The translations under genes were made by a program, and so were the position numbers. Source: Craspedostauros australis (Eukaryota; Bacillariophyta; Bacillariophyceae; Mastogloiales; Achnanthaceae). From it: DNA of 64,000 nt. Location of the stretch: NCBI GenBank assembly GCA_026770025.1, contig JAMXDE010000037.1:186001-250000 (forward strand). Direction: 5' to 3'. The notes beneath the pieces were generated by a model, which worked only from the letters and a program-made list of their open reading frames with translations, made no database searches and had not been told where the DNA came from. Every line of letters starts with the position of its first letter. Position 1 is the stretch's first letter. Below are positions 30,929 to 41,982 of the stretch, in pieces.

Positions 30929-33425
30929 CTTGTCTGTTTTGTCTGACTTTCTTGTCTGCGTTCAAACTGGTGGTTGGGGTTAATCAGAATCAAGGGAACC
31001 CATTTGTTCATGTGAATACATACGTTTGTGGCGTGCAGTTGTTTGTGGAACATAACGTAATGTAATATAACATATAGCAGAATGCGAGGTGTGAGATCCA
31101 GATAGTCCAGCCATATCATGCGAGTGTACGTTGTCTAATTCGTTTCCACTCCGATTGGATCGGGATCATGTTCAAGTTCGAGTTCAAGTTGAACCGCAGA
31201 CGTCCAGCCTCATCGTTGACATCCCCATCTCGCACTGCCGTCTCGAACGGCAGGCATCGACCGCCATGGCCATGGTCCTTCTCACCTGCTTCCTTGTTTT
31301 GTGTTTGCCGCCAACGCACACCAACAACGCCAAAACGCTGGCTTCTTGGTGCTGCCGATTGTTGGCACGATGCTGTTTGGATGGTTGGAACGGAAGACAT
31401 GCGGACGAACAGAACGGTTCGGCTCATCACGGGATTCAAACAGTTTTCAGGTAAGCAGTAAAAGGCGACGGCTGTGCTGCGATCTCGCATTTCTTATCTG
31501 GCGACGTCCAGATCGTATAAGGGACAATTATTAAATGTGTTGAAACAGAGAAGCCCAAACGAATGGATGATGATCCAGCTGAACGAACTGAAGAAGGGAC
31601 TCTCTTTCTCAACAAAAAGAGAGGACGAGAGTCATGCAGTATGCTCTTCACAGAGAGGATACTCTACTCTACTCTACTCTTCTCACTCACACTCGCTCTG
31701 CTTTGTTCGGCCCTGCGAATAATTTGGAGTGAAATGGAAGAGGCCTCCGGATGATGCCTGAGCCGCCATCTCCATGTTCGTTGTTGAGGTTCGTTTTTGA
31801 GGTTCGTGTTTGTGCCTTGCGATTGTTGCGGTGATCGCAAGGGCGGCGACGATGGTAGCTCCTTTGTCCCTTTCCATCCTCATGGTTCGTGTTTGGTTCA
31901 TGCTGTGGTCGCCAGTACCTACCGTTCACGAACGTCACGCATGGGGTCTGGTGCTGCTGGCGGGTCGTATCAGGCTTGATCCAAACAACGCTCTCGTATA
32001 CTGGTATAACACCTCGTGCCGGCGAACTCGTGCTGTCGTGGCGCTGCTGTGGTGCCCTGATTGTACCTACGAACACGCACAAGACGAACCATGCCTCCTT
32101 CACACTCTGTGCTGCGGGATGCCGGCAACGTCTGTGTGCATGGGGGAGGATGGAATGGAGCAAGAATGAACGCATCATGTTGTTCCAAATCTCGGAGCAT
32201 GGTTGTCTCCGATCCGGAGCCTGCCCGAAACCGTCTCTCTCGGAAACCTTCGCGCTGCTTTCATTCCCTGACGCTTTCTTCGTGTTTCTTCCGCGGTCGC
32301 ATCTCTCTTGCGATTCTGAGTCTCCGGTTCCGGAAATGGATGGGACTGACACAGCATACCTGTGAATTGGCTAACCACTACAACACAGACAAAACTCACA
32401 ACGTGTCCAAGGATACGATCCGAAGATGTCTTTCAGAAATGTCAAGATCTGCTTGTGGCCTCGCGAAGTTGTGAGCGGACGCGCTCATCGCCTCTCCTCA
32501 CGTTTTGCTGGATTTCGGAGTGATGGTTGGGCGGAGCGGAGGTGAAACACAGTTCGAGCACGGTGCGGATGAGCGTGAAAGGCTGCGGAAGAGCGCAGAA
32601 AGTCGCAGTGGCAACAGGGCACAGAACACTCCGAGTTCCTGAAAGGAGTTGTTGACTGCTGGCGGTGCCGGGACCAAGAACCAATGGCCCAAAGCGCGAG
32701 ACTGGTGCGTGCGTGCCGCTGCTGCTTGCCCAAGACCATCGCTTTGCCAACATGTTGCCGCTTGTGCACCAGAATGTGAAGGGTTGTTTCTGCCAGACTT
32801 GCAGGTCGTACATCGGCCTGGCCTGTTTGTTCATGCACCAGTATTCCTGGTTCTAATCCAATACTCCGAGCGAGCTTGCCATGCTCAGCGGTGCTAGCAC
32901 GTATTACAAATACCAATCGCATGTGTGGGCCATTGCTCGTTGCCGGTTGCCGGCGTTGAAGAGGCAGGAGGCAAGCGGGGGCTTGTGTGCCCAGAATGCT
33001 GGTGCTACTTCTTCTCCACGACCTCACAACGATTCCTTCATGTAGCATGTACTCATACATTGAAAGGCTTGATCTGCTGCGCCAGGACTCTCCGCATAGC
33101 ACCACTACGTACTATCATATGTATTCTCTCAGGCCAAGCCTGGCATGTTCGCACTCTTGTGCTCTGCTCGTATCTGCAGCGCAGACGATTGCTCTTCAAG
33201 AATTGGTTGGTCTGTGCCTGGGAGTTGAGGGAAATTGTCATCCGTGACATATCTCCACCCGTGATTCGACATCTCAGAATCGGATCGAACAATCTCGAAT
33301 GTTTTGCAACACAACACAAATCAGCTGTCTCGATCTCACAAAACTGGTTGTTGTTGAGAACTACTACTACTACTGTTATGTTTGGTGTTGATGTTGGTGC
33401 AAGATGCGATTGTGCACTGTTTGCA
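30929..33425. other. 2.5-kb spacer right of RPS2, no convincing gene
   Basis: The RPS2 promoter should lie at the left edge. The longest frames (31687-32352 and 32485-33105, both minus) lack any domain. A tandem CTCTA array (TACTCTACTCTACTCT) sits at about 31665-31680. The right edge should hold the 3' UTR of the minus-strand gene ending at 33426. Confidence 0.4.
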
Positions 33426-35113
33426 CTAGGATGTGGCTTCATTGGGATGGATGGACATGTCATCCTTGGTAATGTCCTTCTGCTTGTGCGCTGCAGCACG
33501 TCGAGCACGTCGCACCTTTTTCTTCGCAATTGGCGTCGCCTTCACCTTCTTGGTATCGCGGACACAAAGAGCAAATGCACACATGACATAGAAAATGGGC
33601 ATGTCATCATCATCAGAATCATCCTCGAAGACCTTCACAACACGATCAGGGTCTGCTTGAAAATGAAGAAGAGTGATGGGATCCTCATCCTCGCCAACCT
33701 TGGCGTACCCGTTTTCAGGATCCACAAAATCCAGCTCCACCTTGCTCGGAAATGAGTCCGTGAGACTGACTGCATGTTTCTCAGTGTCATGCTCAGCCTT
33801 GAAGTGGCCCCAGAAGATGTCAAAGTAGCTTTGGATCTGGGGGTCCAGATTCCCAACCTGGAGGTGCTCCTCCATCACCCTGTATTTGGTGTTGTAGTTG
33901 CGCACGTTTTTGGCGTAGCTGACACTGATGGCGCTCTCATCAACGATCTTGAATTCGACAGAATCCATTGTCACTCCAAAAGGAACCTCGAAGTACACAA
34001 TGTATCCAGTTCGCATGCTTGCGTGGGTTGCAGAAGAGTTGGGATCTGGAACCTGGATTGGGATGAAATGCAATCCAGGGATCTCAGTTGAGATCTTCCC
34101 ACCGCAGCTCTGAACCTTCTGAGACACAGCCAGATTCGTGTCGTTGTTCTCGGCGGGCTTCTTTGGGGCGGCCTTTTGTGCAGGCATCTTGGCGTCTTGT
34201 GTGCTCGTTGTGGGCTTGGACTGGAGAGGGAGCTCTGTGAAGAGGACGCGAGGAGGTGGTGCCGATGTAGCAATGACCTCAACTCCGTCGCTCGATTCGA
34301 TGGTCTCGAGCGTGTACTCGTCGTCGTCTTCGCCACTGCTGTCGATGGGCTCGTTGGAAGCGCGTGGCAGGCGGGCGACTGGACTGGCGTCTTGAGTGAT
34401 GGCAGGGATGTTGTCTTGGTGGGGGCGGCCGTCCTCACTTTCAATGGTGTTGTACGACTCTGTTGTGATCAATGATTGATCGTCGTCGTCGTCGCCAAGT
34501 TCGAAGTCTTCGTCTTCACTGCTTTCGTCGGCGTTGGCGGATGGTGCGTTGTTGTTGCTTTGATTTTCCGTGTTGTTGTTGTTGTTCTGTTCGTTTCCAC
34601 GTGGAGGACTGCTGTCGCTTCCTGGCTGGAGGGAGAGCTGATCGAGTCCCGGAACGTCTCGATTGTGTTCGGGTGTTCCCGGCAATCCAAGACGTTGTCG
34701 GAATGTCTTCTCAAAGGCTGAGAAAGAGAAGCAGGAGGGATGTGAGTGGCCGCCACAAAATTCACACCGCAAGACAGGAAAATCACATCACCACACAAAT
34801 GATGCCATCATTCATCTCATCACTGTTGGCACTTACGTTCTCGCCGAGACTGATGCTTGTTGAAGCGATTGACACAGCTTTTGAAGTTGTTTGCGAGGTT
34901 GCGGCGGAGGTAGTTCTTGCCCTTTGGATCAACCCAGTCGGTGTGTGTCTTGATGAACTCGCTGAAGGTCTGTGGGATGGAGTTGTTGATGAGACCTTTG
35001 ATGATGTATACGGCGTCGTCAGAATCTTGGTACCATTTGCGGAAACCGGATTTGTTGAAGATGGGATGTGTTTTATGCCGAGTTGGCTTGTTATTGTTGT
35101 TGCGAGGTGTCAT
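33426..35113 (-). CDS. Unknown 522-aa protein flanking the retroelement
   Basis: Two exons on the minus strand, 35113-34837 and 34717-33426; the 119-bp intron has a GTAAGT donor and a pyrimidine-rich tract before CAG. I do not recognise the protein. Residues 1-95 are basic and contain an apparently folded segment (FNKSGFRKWYQDSDDAVYII, then PQTFSEFIKTHTDW and NYLRRNLANNFKSC) that recalls short DNA-binding modules of transposon-linked diatom proteins; that link is from memory. Residues 100-270 are acidic and Asn/Ser rich. Residues 290-450 look like a beta-rich fold (TGYIVYFEVPFGVTMDSVEF and YFDIFWGHFKAEHDTE), and the C-terminus is strongly basic. An ATG at 35203 would add 30 residues. It points away from the Harbinger transposase and lies 270 bp from the retroelement's left array, so it may be the second gene of a DNA transposon; a host gene is possible. 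Confidence 0.6.
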
Positions 35114-35378
35114 TGTTGTTGTGTTGTGAGACCATCTCTCACACCACAAACCAAGCATGAGAAAGCAGCGTATGAACGGGAAGAATCGCAACAAGTCAAG
35201 CAACTTGCAGAATTTGCTGCAACATCATCGCAAATTTGCCGTTGTCATGGCACTTCAGAAGCAACCATCCCCACCAAGTTGAGCAAACCCAGGTGAGAAC
35301 TGAGCAGGCATTGATTAACTAACATCAGAAGTGTAGCACTATCCAGGGCACAGTACATGGTTGGCAGGAAGCATTGTT

Positions 35379-35520
35379 GCAAGGGAATTCCCAGTGTCGT
35401 AGGGGAAATTGTCTAGATTGCAGGGGAAAGATTGGGGGTCGTAGGGGAAATTATGAGAATGCAAGGGAAATTACAGCATCGTAAGGGGAAATTTTGGAGT
35501 TGTAGGGGAAATTCTGTAAC
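35379..35520 (+). repeat. Left terminal array, seven 20-21 bp units
   Basis: Seven tandem units, each GTAGGGGAAATT or a one- to two-base variant followed by 8-9 variable bases, start at 35379, 35399, 35420, 35441, 35461, 35481 and 35502. The conserved half is purine rich with a G3-G5 run. The same unit recurs inverted at 43912-44065. Confidence 0.85.
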
Positions 35521-35856
35521 CACTCGTGTCTCAACTAAGGAGGTATGACTGGAAGAGAATGAGACAGGTCACGGACGGACAAGTACTGATCTAGCCTCCT
35601 CTTGACATGCCCTGAAACCAGATTGAATGACACATCTGGATTCTGACACCAAGACGGATCCTGACGTGTTGCAGCGGTGAGGATTGCAAGCAGAGAGAAA
35701 GGATGCAAACAACAGAAACATCGCATCACTCTCACAACAGCAGCATCCATCACATCGAGCATCAAGCAAGCGCGCGGTTTCGTGGTTGATCATCGAAAAC
35801 CCGTCCTTCCTTGCTGTGAAAATTTTCCTTTCCGCCCGCCCATCTCTCTTCCCGCC

Positions 35857-38168
35857 ATGACGGTCTTCGACTTTGGGTCCGTTCGCTCTGCCTCTCGCTC
35901 GTCTCCTTCGGGTGGTGGCGGTGGCTCTGCGGCCCCAGCTGGTGCCCCTTTGGGCGCTCCTGCTGGTGGGTTGTTTCCGCCTTCTGCGGTGGCGTCTGTT
36001 ACTGGGGGGTTGGTGATGGCGATGCGGTGGTGTCGTTGTTGTGGGTTGAATCTGTGGGGTCCATCTGTGGTGGTATCATTGGGGGCTCAGAGGAGAAGGG
36101 CGCTGTGCGCTTCTGCACTCGCTCTCTCTGTCCAACGAAGAGCCATGTCGGGAACAAGGCTCCCCTGCGCGATGGGAGCTTCTACGTCCGCACCATCAAG
36201 GCCGACCAGGCACGATTGGCGCCTTCCATCGACGCGTCATGGTTGCCTGTGTCCATGACCAAGGAGGATCTGCTGGCTGAGCTCAAGGCTCCAGCAGTGT
36301 GGCGTGCCTTTCTTCGCGACCTCGCCACCTCTCGCCTCCGTGTTGAGGCTGGTGAGGATGTACCGATCATCTCCGTTGACGATTTCGCGGCTGTTGAGGA
36401 CTTGGCATCCCCTCGCCGCCTCGCTCTCCGCATCAGCCCACGCGCAGACAAGGTCTCCTCCATCAAGCTGCAAGAGCTGGACATCGTGGCACCTCTGCCA
36501 GACGAGTACCGAGTCTCAGACGACACTGACCCTGCCATCGCTGGCGCCGTCGTTCTGATTGAGAACTGGGAACAGGTCCGCTCCAACTTCGTGCAGCTGG
36601 AGAAGATTGTTGCTGGCATCGAGAAAGGACAGGGCGCCGTTCGCAACGCGGTTGCGGATGACATCAGCGCTGTCATGGCCAGCCTACAGCGTCTGCACAC
36701 TCAAGATCAGCTCCTCAGCGCTCGCATGGGCGAGGGAGCCAGTGCTGACGAGACGCTCAGTGAGCAAATCCTCGGCATCCGATCTGCGGTGGAGATGACC
36801 CACCAGAAGGTGCTCGACTTTGAGCGCTCTGGTGCGGCCAGATTCGCGCGTGAGTGGGCCACCCAGCTTCCCACTCTGCGCTCATCGCTTGACAAGCTCT
36901 TCACTCATTACAGCAACTCAGTCAATGCCATTGTTGGTTGCCTGGATTCCCTGGAGTCCAAGCCATCCTTTTTGCCAGAGCGGTCCTCTCCTTCTCGCGG
37001 AGTCTCCTTTTCTCCCGTCGCTTCCGCTGCATCCATCGCAACCATGGTGGATGATGCCGTCGAGCGCCGCTTCCGCACATTCGAGTGCGACATGGAGGCC
37101 AGGTTTTCTGCTTCCCGCTCGGCCCCAGGCATCTCCGCACCCAGCGGTGTTGGAACTGACCTTGCCGAGCGGCTGAACGAAGCAGAGCGTCGCGTGGAGC
37201 AAGCCCTTCGACTCCAATCCGACCATGCCTTCTCGACCGACAGCGACACCTTCGCATCGCTTGAGGACGTTTGCGCCTGGATGGACTCCAACAATGTCAA
37301 GTCAGTGGGATTGTTCTGGGATATGTTCTCCTTGCTCGTGTCCATGAACTCCAAGGCCAACAAGAGCGGCAAGGATCGCGCCGATGAGGGCTACTCTGCC
37401 AGTCGCATTGCCGCCACTGTTGCTGAGATTGACCTTGCCGCGTCCATGGGCCACATCCGTCCCGTCGCTCTCTTTGCAAAGAACGGTCGTGGAGAGCTCT
37501 CGCCACCTGAAGAAGGCCTGGCCGCTGCTCCCAGCTGGAACAAATGGGCCAATGGCATGTCATCCTACCGTGGCATCGTCTCCTCGTCCTACCGTGGGTA
37601 CCTACAAGGCATCAATGGAAAGGTCCCATCCTGTGGCAACCCTGCCCAGGCGGCACTTGCTCGCTACCTTAGTGGGCGCGCTGAGATCCATTGGCATGGG
37701 CTCACCTCATTCATGCAGACCTTCTACCATGACTTCGTGTCGGCATCCAACTTTCAGGCCGCCTCGGCTTGGAACTTGGTCGGCCGATGCGTCTGCTCCG
37801 TCTTTGACGAGCTACATCTGGTCCGATCTGACTCCAGTTTGGTCGCTGGCGAGATGGCGAGCCTCGACAACAAGGCCAAGGTCCTGTGGTCCGTTCTCCG
37901 CTGTCATCGCATCATGGACTCGCTCCTGGAGGTCGAATTCCATGGGCATCCTGCCCTTGCTCGGGCGCTGTCCATGTACCAGCTCTCTGAGCGTGTTGAC
38001 AGGTCCGAGATGGAGAAGCTGCGCGATGAGCTCAAGCTTGTCAAGTCGCTGGCACAGGATGCCATGGACGAGGCTGAGCGCAGCGGCAAGAAGGCTGCTG
38101 AGGCCAAGCGGGCTGGTGCCAACGCGAAGAACGAGCTCAACCAACAGAAGAAGAAGAACAGTAACTGA
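35857..38168 (+). CDS. Gag-like protein of the retroelement, frame broken near its start
   Basis: The main frame (first ATG 36027, 713 residues) is open back past 35857, but only the frame starting at ATG 35857 (context CCCGCCATGACG) has a protein-like N-terminus (MTVFDFGSVRSASRSS, then a Gly/Ala/Pro-rich stretch). The two frames meet at a run of six G at 36004-36009; a -1 shift there joins them. This is either a one-base deletion in this copy or programmed frameshifting. Residues 80-400 are helical and charged, with coiled-coil-like heptads (ERLNEAERRVEQALRLQ). The C-terminal third has WNLVGRCVCSVFDELHLVRS and KVLWSVLRCHRIMDSLLEVE, blocks I know from diatom gag-like proteins, followed by a Lys-rich coiled coil. 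No zinc knuckle is visible. Confidence 0.7.
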
Positions 38169-38195
38169 GACACGGCTCCTGAGTCGGCTGTTGCG

Positions 38196-40928
38196 GTGGA
38201 TAGTGTGGATTCCAGACCATCCTTGCACGGCGTGACTCGGGGCACAGTTGGGCGCAGGTTGCGGCGGACTGATTGCTGTGCGGGCGTCGTTGCTTTGCGA
38301 TGCCCAGCTTGGGTGTTCGATCTTGACTTGCTGGGGCTGTCTGTCGGCTTTATCGCCGGTTGGTCTGGCTCTGATGAGGATGGCGCGATCATCCGGCAGC
38401 TGCTTCCATTGGTGGTGCTGCAACCAGCAGCACCATCTGTGGCGCAGCTCAACAGCGTTAATCTGCTACTAGCCGAGCATTCCATCACCAAATCCCTCTT
38501 CTCTGCTGTTGATGCCAGTTCTCTCGTTGTGGTTGCTTCATCGCATCGCTCTCGCTGGCTTCCACCTGGTTGGTCGGCAAGGTCTTGGCGCGTGGAGCAC
38601 TCACAGGTCGGTGGCGTCACCGATGCCGTAGGCTCTCCGACTGTCTTCTGGCGATGCCCTTCGCCTCCGCAAGGCCCCCTACAGATTCATTCAGTTCCTC
38701 GCACTCTGCACTCGGTGCTGGACGACAAGCAGTCGTCTCAGCACTGGCATCCTCCTCCGCCCAACCTCAATGTTGGGCCTCTTCGCGTCGTCCGCGTGGA
38801 CGCCGTGAAGGTGTATGGTAAACCTGTGCTGCATCCTGGTGGTCTCATCCCGATCGGCTGCCTTCGGTCGGCGTTTGTGATGGCGCCTTCCGTGTTCGGT
38901 CGTGGCAGGTGGTGTGCTCGCCCACTTCGGTCGTTCGAGCGTCTTCGTGCGCTCGACTTCCCTGATACGGTTGCTCTCACCCTTCCTTCTGCTTCTGCTT
39001 CTGCGCTCCCAGGCAAATTGTTCTTCTCTGTTTTGTCCCAACTTTGCACATTCAACGAGGGGGGTACTTTTCTTTTCGATTCTTCTTCCTTTGCGACTGG
39101 CTGCCGTCCTGTCAGTTCGCCTCCATCTTCTGCCGGTCGCGGCTTGAGTCCGTCTGCAGCGGTATTCATTCCTGGATCCGCTGCAGCGGCATCTACCGCT
39201 CACCGTGTTACTACCAACTCTATGTTGCTACCATCTTCTGGCGATTCCATGCCTCTCACTTCATCGCTCCACACCATCAGCTCCGTCTCTCCTCCTGCCT
39301 CGTCACCTACCAACGACAACTCGTCTTGTACTCCTGATTCCACAGATTCATCAGCAGCCAGCCACCCTCCCATCACGACATGGGTGGCTCCATCAGAACT
39401 TCAGCGCAGCGTGCTGGAGGAGGCAGAATGGAACCGGCGCGCTCAGAAGGCTACCAAGTCCGACGACGCATCCATTCCCACTCACCTCTGGATGGATCAG
39501 CTGGTCAAGGGTTCTGCGAATCAATGGGATACGGCGGATATGCAGAACCTGGAAGCCGGATGCAACGGCATGAGGAGATGGATGTTGGGATGGTGGAGTC
39601 GGCGTGTCACCACCTCCTTCTGGAGATGGTACTGTCGGCATCACCCCTCCCTGCGTCGTGTCACCACCAAGGTTGTTGCTGTTTCAACTGATGGCATCTA
39701 CCGATGGAACCGGAAAGGCAGGGCAAGGTATGCAGCGTGGCGAAGACAGAGGCGACAGTCCTCACCCGATATATTCGATGCTGCTTGCGATGCAATCGCT
39801 CGAGCGTGTCGCTCCACTTGGTGGAATTGGGACAACGGATCTCGCCCTCTGTTCTGGAGGTGGGCCAAGGAATATCAGACTATCATTCAAGAGGGTCTGT
39901 TGGTACACTTTCAATTGTCGCCGCCAAGCTACACTCAACCGCAACGCAACGCCAACGATCCTCACATTCGAGACATGATGGCAGCAAATCTGTGCAAGGT
40001 CCGACAAAAGCAATACATCATCCCAGGCACTGTTCACTCTCTCACTTTGTTCTTCGGGGTACCCAAGGGAGAGACCAACATCCGCATGGTGTATGATGCA
40101 ACTGCAAGTGGCCTCAACGACGCTGTCTGGGTGCCTGGGTTCCCACTCCCGACTCTGGACACTCACCTACGAGCTGTGGGCACCAACACCTTCATGGCTG
40201 ACAACGACATTGGAGAGATGTTCCTGAATTTCATGCTTCATCCATGCCTGAAGCGGGTCTGCGGTGTCGACATCACACACTATCTGACTGAAGAGGACCC
40301 CAAGGCTGGTAACAAGCTTGTTTGGGAGCGATGGGACCGGGCAGCAATGGGCTTAAAGTCTTCGCCTTATCAAGCTGTCCAAGCCATGCTCTTCGCCAAA
40401 GAAGCTATCCTGGGGTCCCACACTGATCCGTTCAACGTGTTCCAATGGAGCCAAGTCCGGCTGAACCTCCCTGGATCGGTGAATTACAATCCATCTCTTC
40501 CTTGGGTTTCGAAACTGGACACCAACGGCAACATTGCAGCAGATGCCTTCATCTACGTGGACGATGTCCGTCCTACTGGAGGCTCACAAGACATCTGCTG
40601 GCGGGCTACCAAGCGAGTGGGACACATGCTGGCCTACCTCGGTATTCAGGACGCGGCCAGAAAGCGTCGAGCTGCTACCAGGACCCCTGGTCCTTGGACT
40701 GGGGCAGTGGTGGTGGCACATGACTCAGGTGTGTACGCCACGGCAACACAAGAAAAATGGGACAAGGGCCGCGATCAGGTGGCCTCTGTCCTGGCAGATC
40801 TTGTGACGAGTGACACCATCGAGCGAAAGAAGCTGGAACGCATACGAGGATTCTTGAACTACCTTTGTCAGACCTACAAGCCAATGACACCCTACCTGAT
40901 CGGATTCCATCTCACCATAGACGGATAG
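38196..40928 (+). CDS. Reverse transcriptase part of the retroelement pol
   Basis: This is in the same frame as gag, separated from it by UGA at 38166-38168. No ATG occurs in this frame before 38880, although conserved-looking sequence starts earlier, so translation as a gag-pol fusion is likely. The first 400 residues are a variable Ser/Pro-rich linker including GGLIPIGCLRSAFVMAPSVF. From about residue 440 the diatom-type block WWNWDNGSRPLFWRWAKEYQ precedes the RT. RT motifs are FFGVPKGETNIRMVYD, PLPTLDTHLRA, the motif A region FMADNDIGEMFLNFML, AAMGLKSSPYQAVQ, and motif C with FIYVDDVRPTGG (catalytic YVDD). The frame is closed by UAG at 40926-40928 within a segment that continues in frame on the other side. 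Confidence 0.85.
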   Translation: MDSVDSRPSLHGVTRGTVGRRLRRTDCCAGVVALRCPAWVFDLDLLGLSVGFIAGWSGSDEDGAIIRQLLPLVVLQPAAPSVAQLNSVNLLLAEHSITKSLFSAVDASSLVVVASSHRSRWLPPGWSARSWRVEHSQVGGVTDAVGSPTVFWRCPSPPQGPLQIHSVPRTLHSVLDDKQSSQHWHPPPPNLNVGPLRVVRVDAVKVYGKPVLHPGGLIPIGCLRSAFVMAPSVFGRGRWCARPLRSFERLRALDFPDTVALTLPSASASALPGKLFFSVLSQLCTFNEGGTFLFDSSSFATGCRPVSSPPSSAGRGLSPSAAVFIPGSAAAASTAHRVTTNSMLLPSSGDSMPLTSSLHTISSVSPPASSPTNDNSSCTPDSTDSSAASHPPITTWVAPSELQRSVLEEAEWNRRAQKATKSDDASIPTHLWMDQLVKGSANQWDTADMQNLEAGCNGMRRWMLGWWSRRVTTSFWRWYCRHHPSLRRVTTKVVAVSTDGIYRWNRKGRARYAAWRRQRRQSSPDIFDAACDAIARACRSTWWNWDNGSRPLFWRWAKEYQTIIQEGLLVHFQLSPPSYTQPQRNANDPHIRDMMAANLCKVRQKQYIIPGTVHSLTLFFGVPKGETNIRMVYDATASGLNDAVWVPGFPLPTLDTHLRAVGTNTFMADNDIGEMFLNFMLHPCLKRVCGVDITHYLTEEDPKAGNKLVWERWDRAAMGLKSSPYQAVQAMLFAKEAILGSHTDPFNVFQWSQVRLNLPGSVNYNPSLPWVSKLDTNGNIAADAFIYVDDVRPTGGSQDICWRATKRVGHMLAYLGIQDAARKRRAATRTPGPWTGAVVVAHDSGVYATATQEKWDKGRDQVASVLADLVTSDTIERKKLERIRGFLNYLCQTYKPMTPYLIGFHLTIDG

Positions 40929-41960
40929 AGAGAAGGAAGGGATGCAGACGGCTGGAGAATCCTCAGCTACATCAACCAGACAACATCAACACATGTCGCA
41001 ACAGGTGATGCCACTCCTCCACCTGAGTACGTCAAGCCTGCTCCGCGTCTTGCTTCCGACCTTGAGGCTCTTCATCAGTTCTTCGCACCACCAGAGCCAC
41101 CACTTCGTCTTATGCGGCCTGGTCATTCCATTCGAGCCTGGTACGGTTTTGCAGATGCATCACAAGCCGGATTTGGCGCTTCCCTTCAGGTCGGCAATGA
41201 GATTGCCTTCCAGTACGGCGAATGGACCTCAGAAGAAAATGAAGCCAGCACATCAAACTGGCGTGAGCTCAAGAACTTGGTCGAAGCCTTGAAAGAATGG
41301 ACTGCCAAGTTCAAGCTGGAAGGGAGCGAGGTGTTCCTCTTCACAGATAACTCCACAGCTGAGAGTGCGTTTTGGAAGGGAAATTCAACCTCCAAACGCT
41401 TAGCGGACCTGGTGCTCGAGATGAGACTGCTCGAAATGAAGTCAAACATGATCTTGCACGTCATACATGTCAGTGGAGATCGGATGATACTTCAAGGCAC
41501 GGACGGATTGTCTAGGGCTGATCACAGCACCGGCGTCATGGCTGGACAGAGCATGCTGCAACACATCCCTCTCCACTTGCAGCCATCAGATCGAAGAGGC
41601 AATCATCTCAAGGACACCATGAGAACATGTATGGAGGGAATCGAATACGAATGGCTCACCCCTGAAGGATGGTACAGTACGGGCCAACGGCGAGGCAATT
41701 TTGTATGGGAATCTGCTCCTGCAGCTGCGGATGCGATGATCGATCAGATTGGCAAAGCTCGGCACAAGCAACCCCAGAACCTGCACATGGTCTGCATACC
41801 TAGATTGATGACTGGTTGGTGGCAGAGGAAGCTGTTGCGGTTGAGTGACTTCTACTTCAAGGTTGAACGGTGTCGTGAATGGCCTGCTCACCTGCTGGAG
41901 CCTTTGTTTGTCTTCATTTGTCTTCCCTATCTCTCTTGGAACCCCAGACTCGACGAATAA
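40929..41960 (+). CDS. RNase H part of the retroelement pol, cut off by an in-frame UAG
   Basis: This is in the same frame as the RT. The sequence right after the UAG (RDADGWRILSYINQ) continues the thumb/connection region; the first ATG in this part is 41112. The RNase H fold has FADASQAGFGASL (first Asp), NWRELKNLVEAL (Glu), LFTDNSTAESAFWKG (Asp) and GTDGLSRADHS (last Asp), so the four catalytic acids are present. The frame ends at UAA 41958-41960, yet a further 42 codons of family-like sequence (LLQRGVWEADP, then SARALCPL) follow in the same frame to UAG at 42090. RNase H degrades the RNA strand of the RNA-DNA hybrid during reverse transcription. Confidence 0.8.
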   Translation, partial: REGRDADGWRILSYINQTTSTHVATGDATPPPEYVKPAPRLASDLEALHQFFAPPEPPLRLMRPGHSIRAWYGFADASQAGFGASLQVGNEIAFQYGEWTSEENEASTSNWRELKNLVEALKEWTAKFKLEGSEVFLFTDNSTAESAFWKGNSTSKRLADLVLEMRLLEMKSNMILHVIHVSGDRMILQGTDGLSRADHSTGVMAGQSMLQHIPLHLQPSDRRGNHLKDTMRTCMEGIEYEWLTPEGWYSTGQRRGNFVWESAPAAADAMIDQIGKARHKQPQNLHMVCIPRLMTGWWQRKLLRLSDFYFKVERCREWPAHLLEPLFVFICLPYLSWNPRLDE

Positions 41961-41982
41961 CGCAAGTTATTGGAAGAACCAA

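Noticed and set aside
30152..30946. 264-codon frame antisense to RPS2
   Set aside because: It is a shadow of a highly biased ribosomal protein gene.
35379..35520. The G-rich left array considered as a CRISPR array or a G-quadruplex
   Set aside because: The units are too short and degenerate for CRISPR and the host is a eukaryote; the G-runs are about 16 bases apart, too far for a typical quadruplex.
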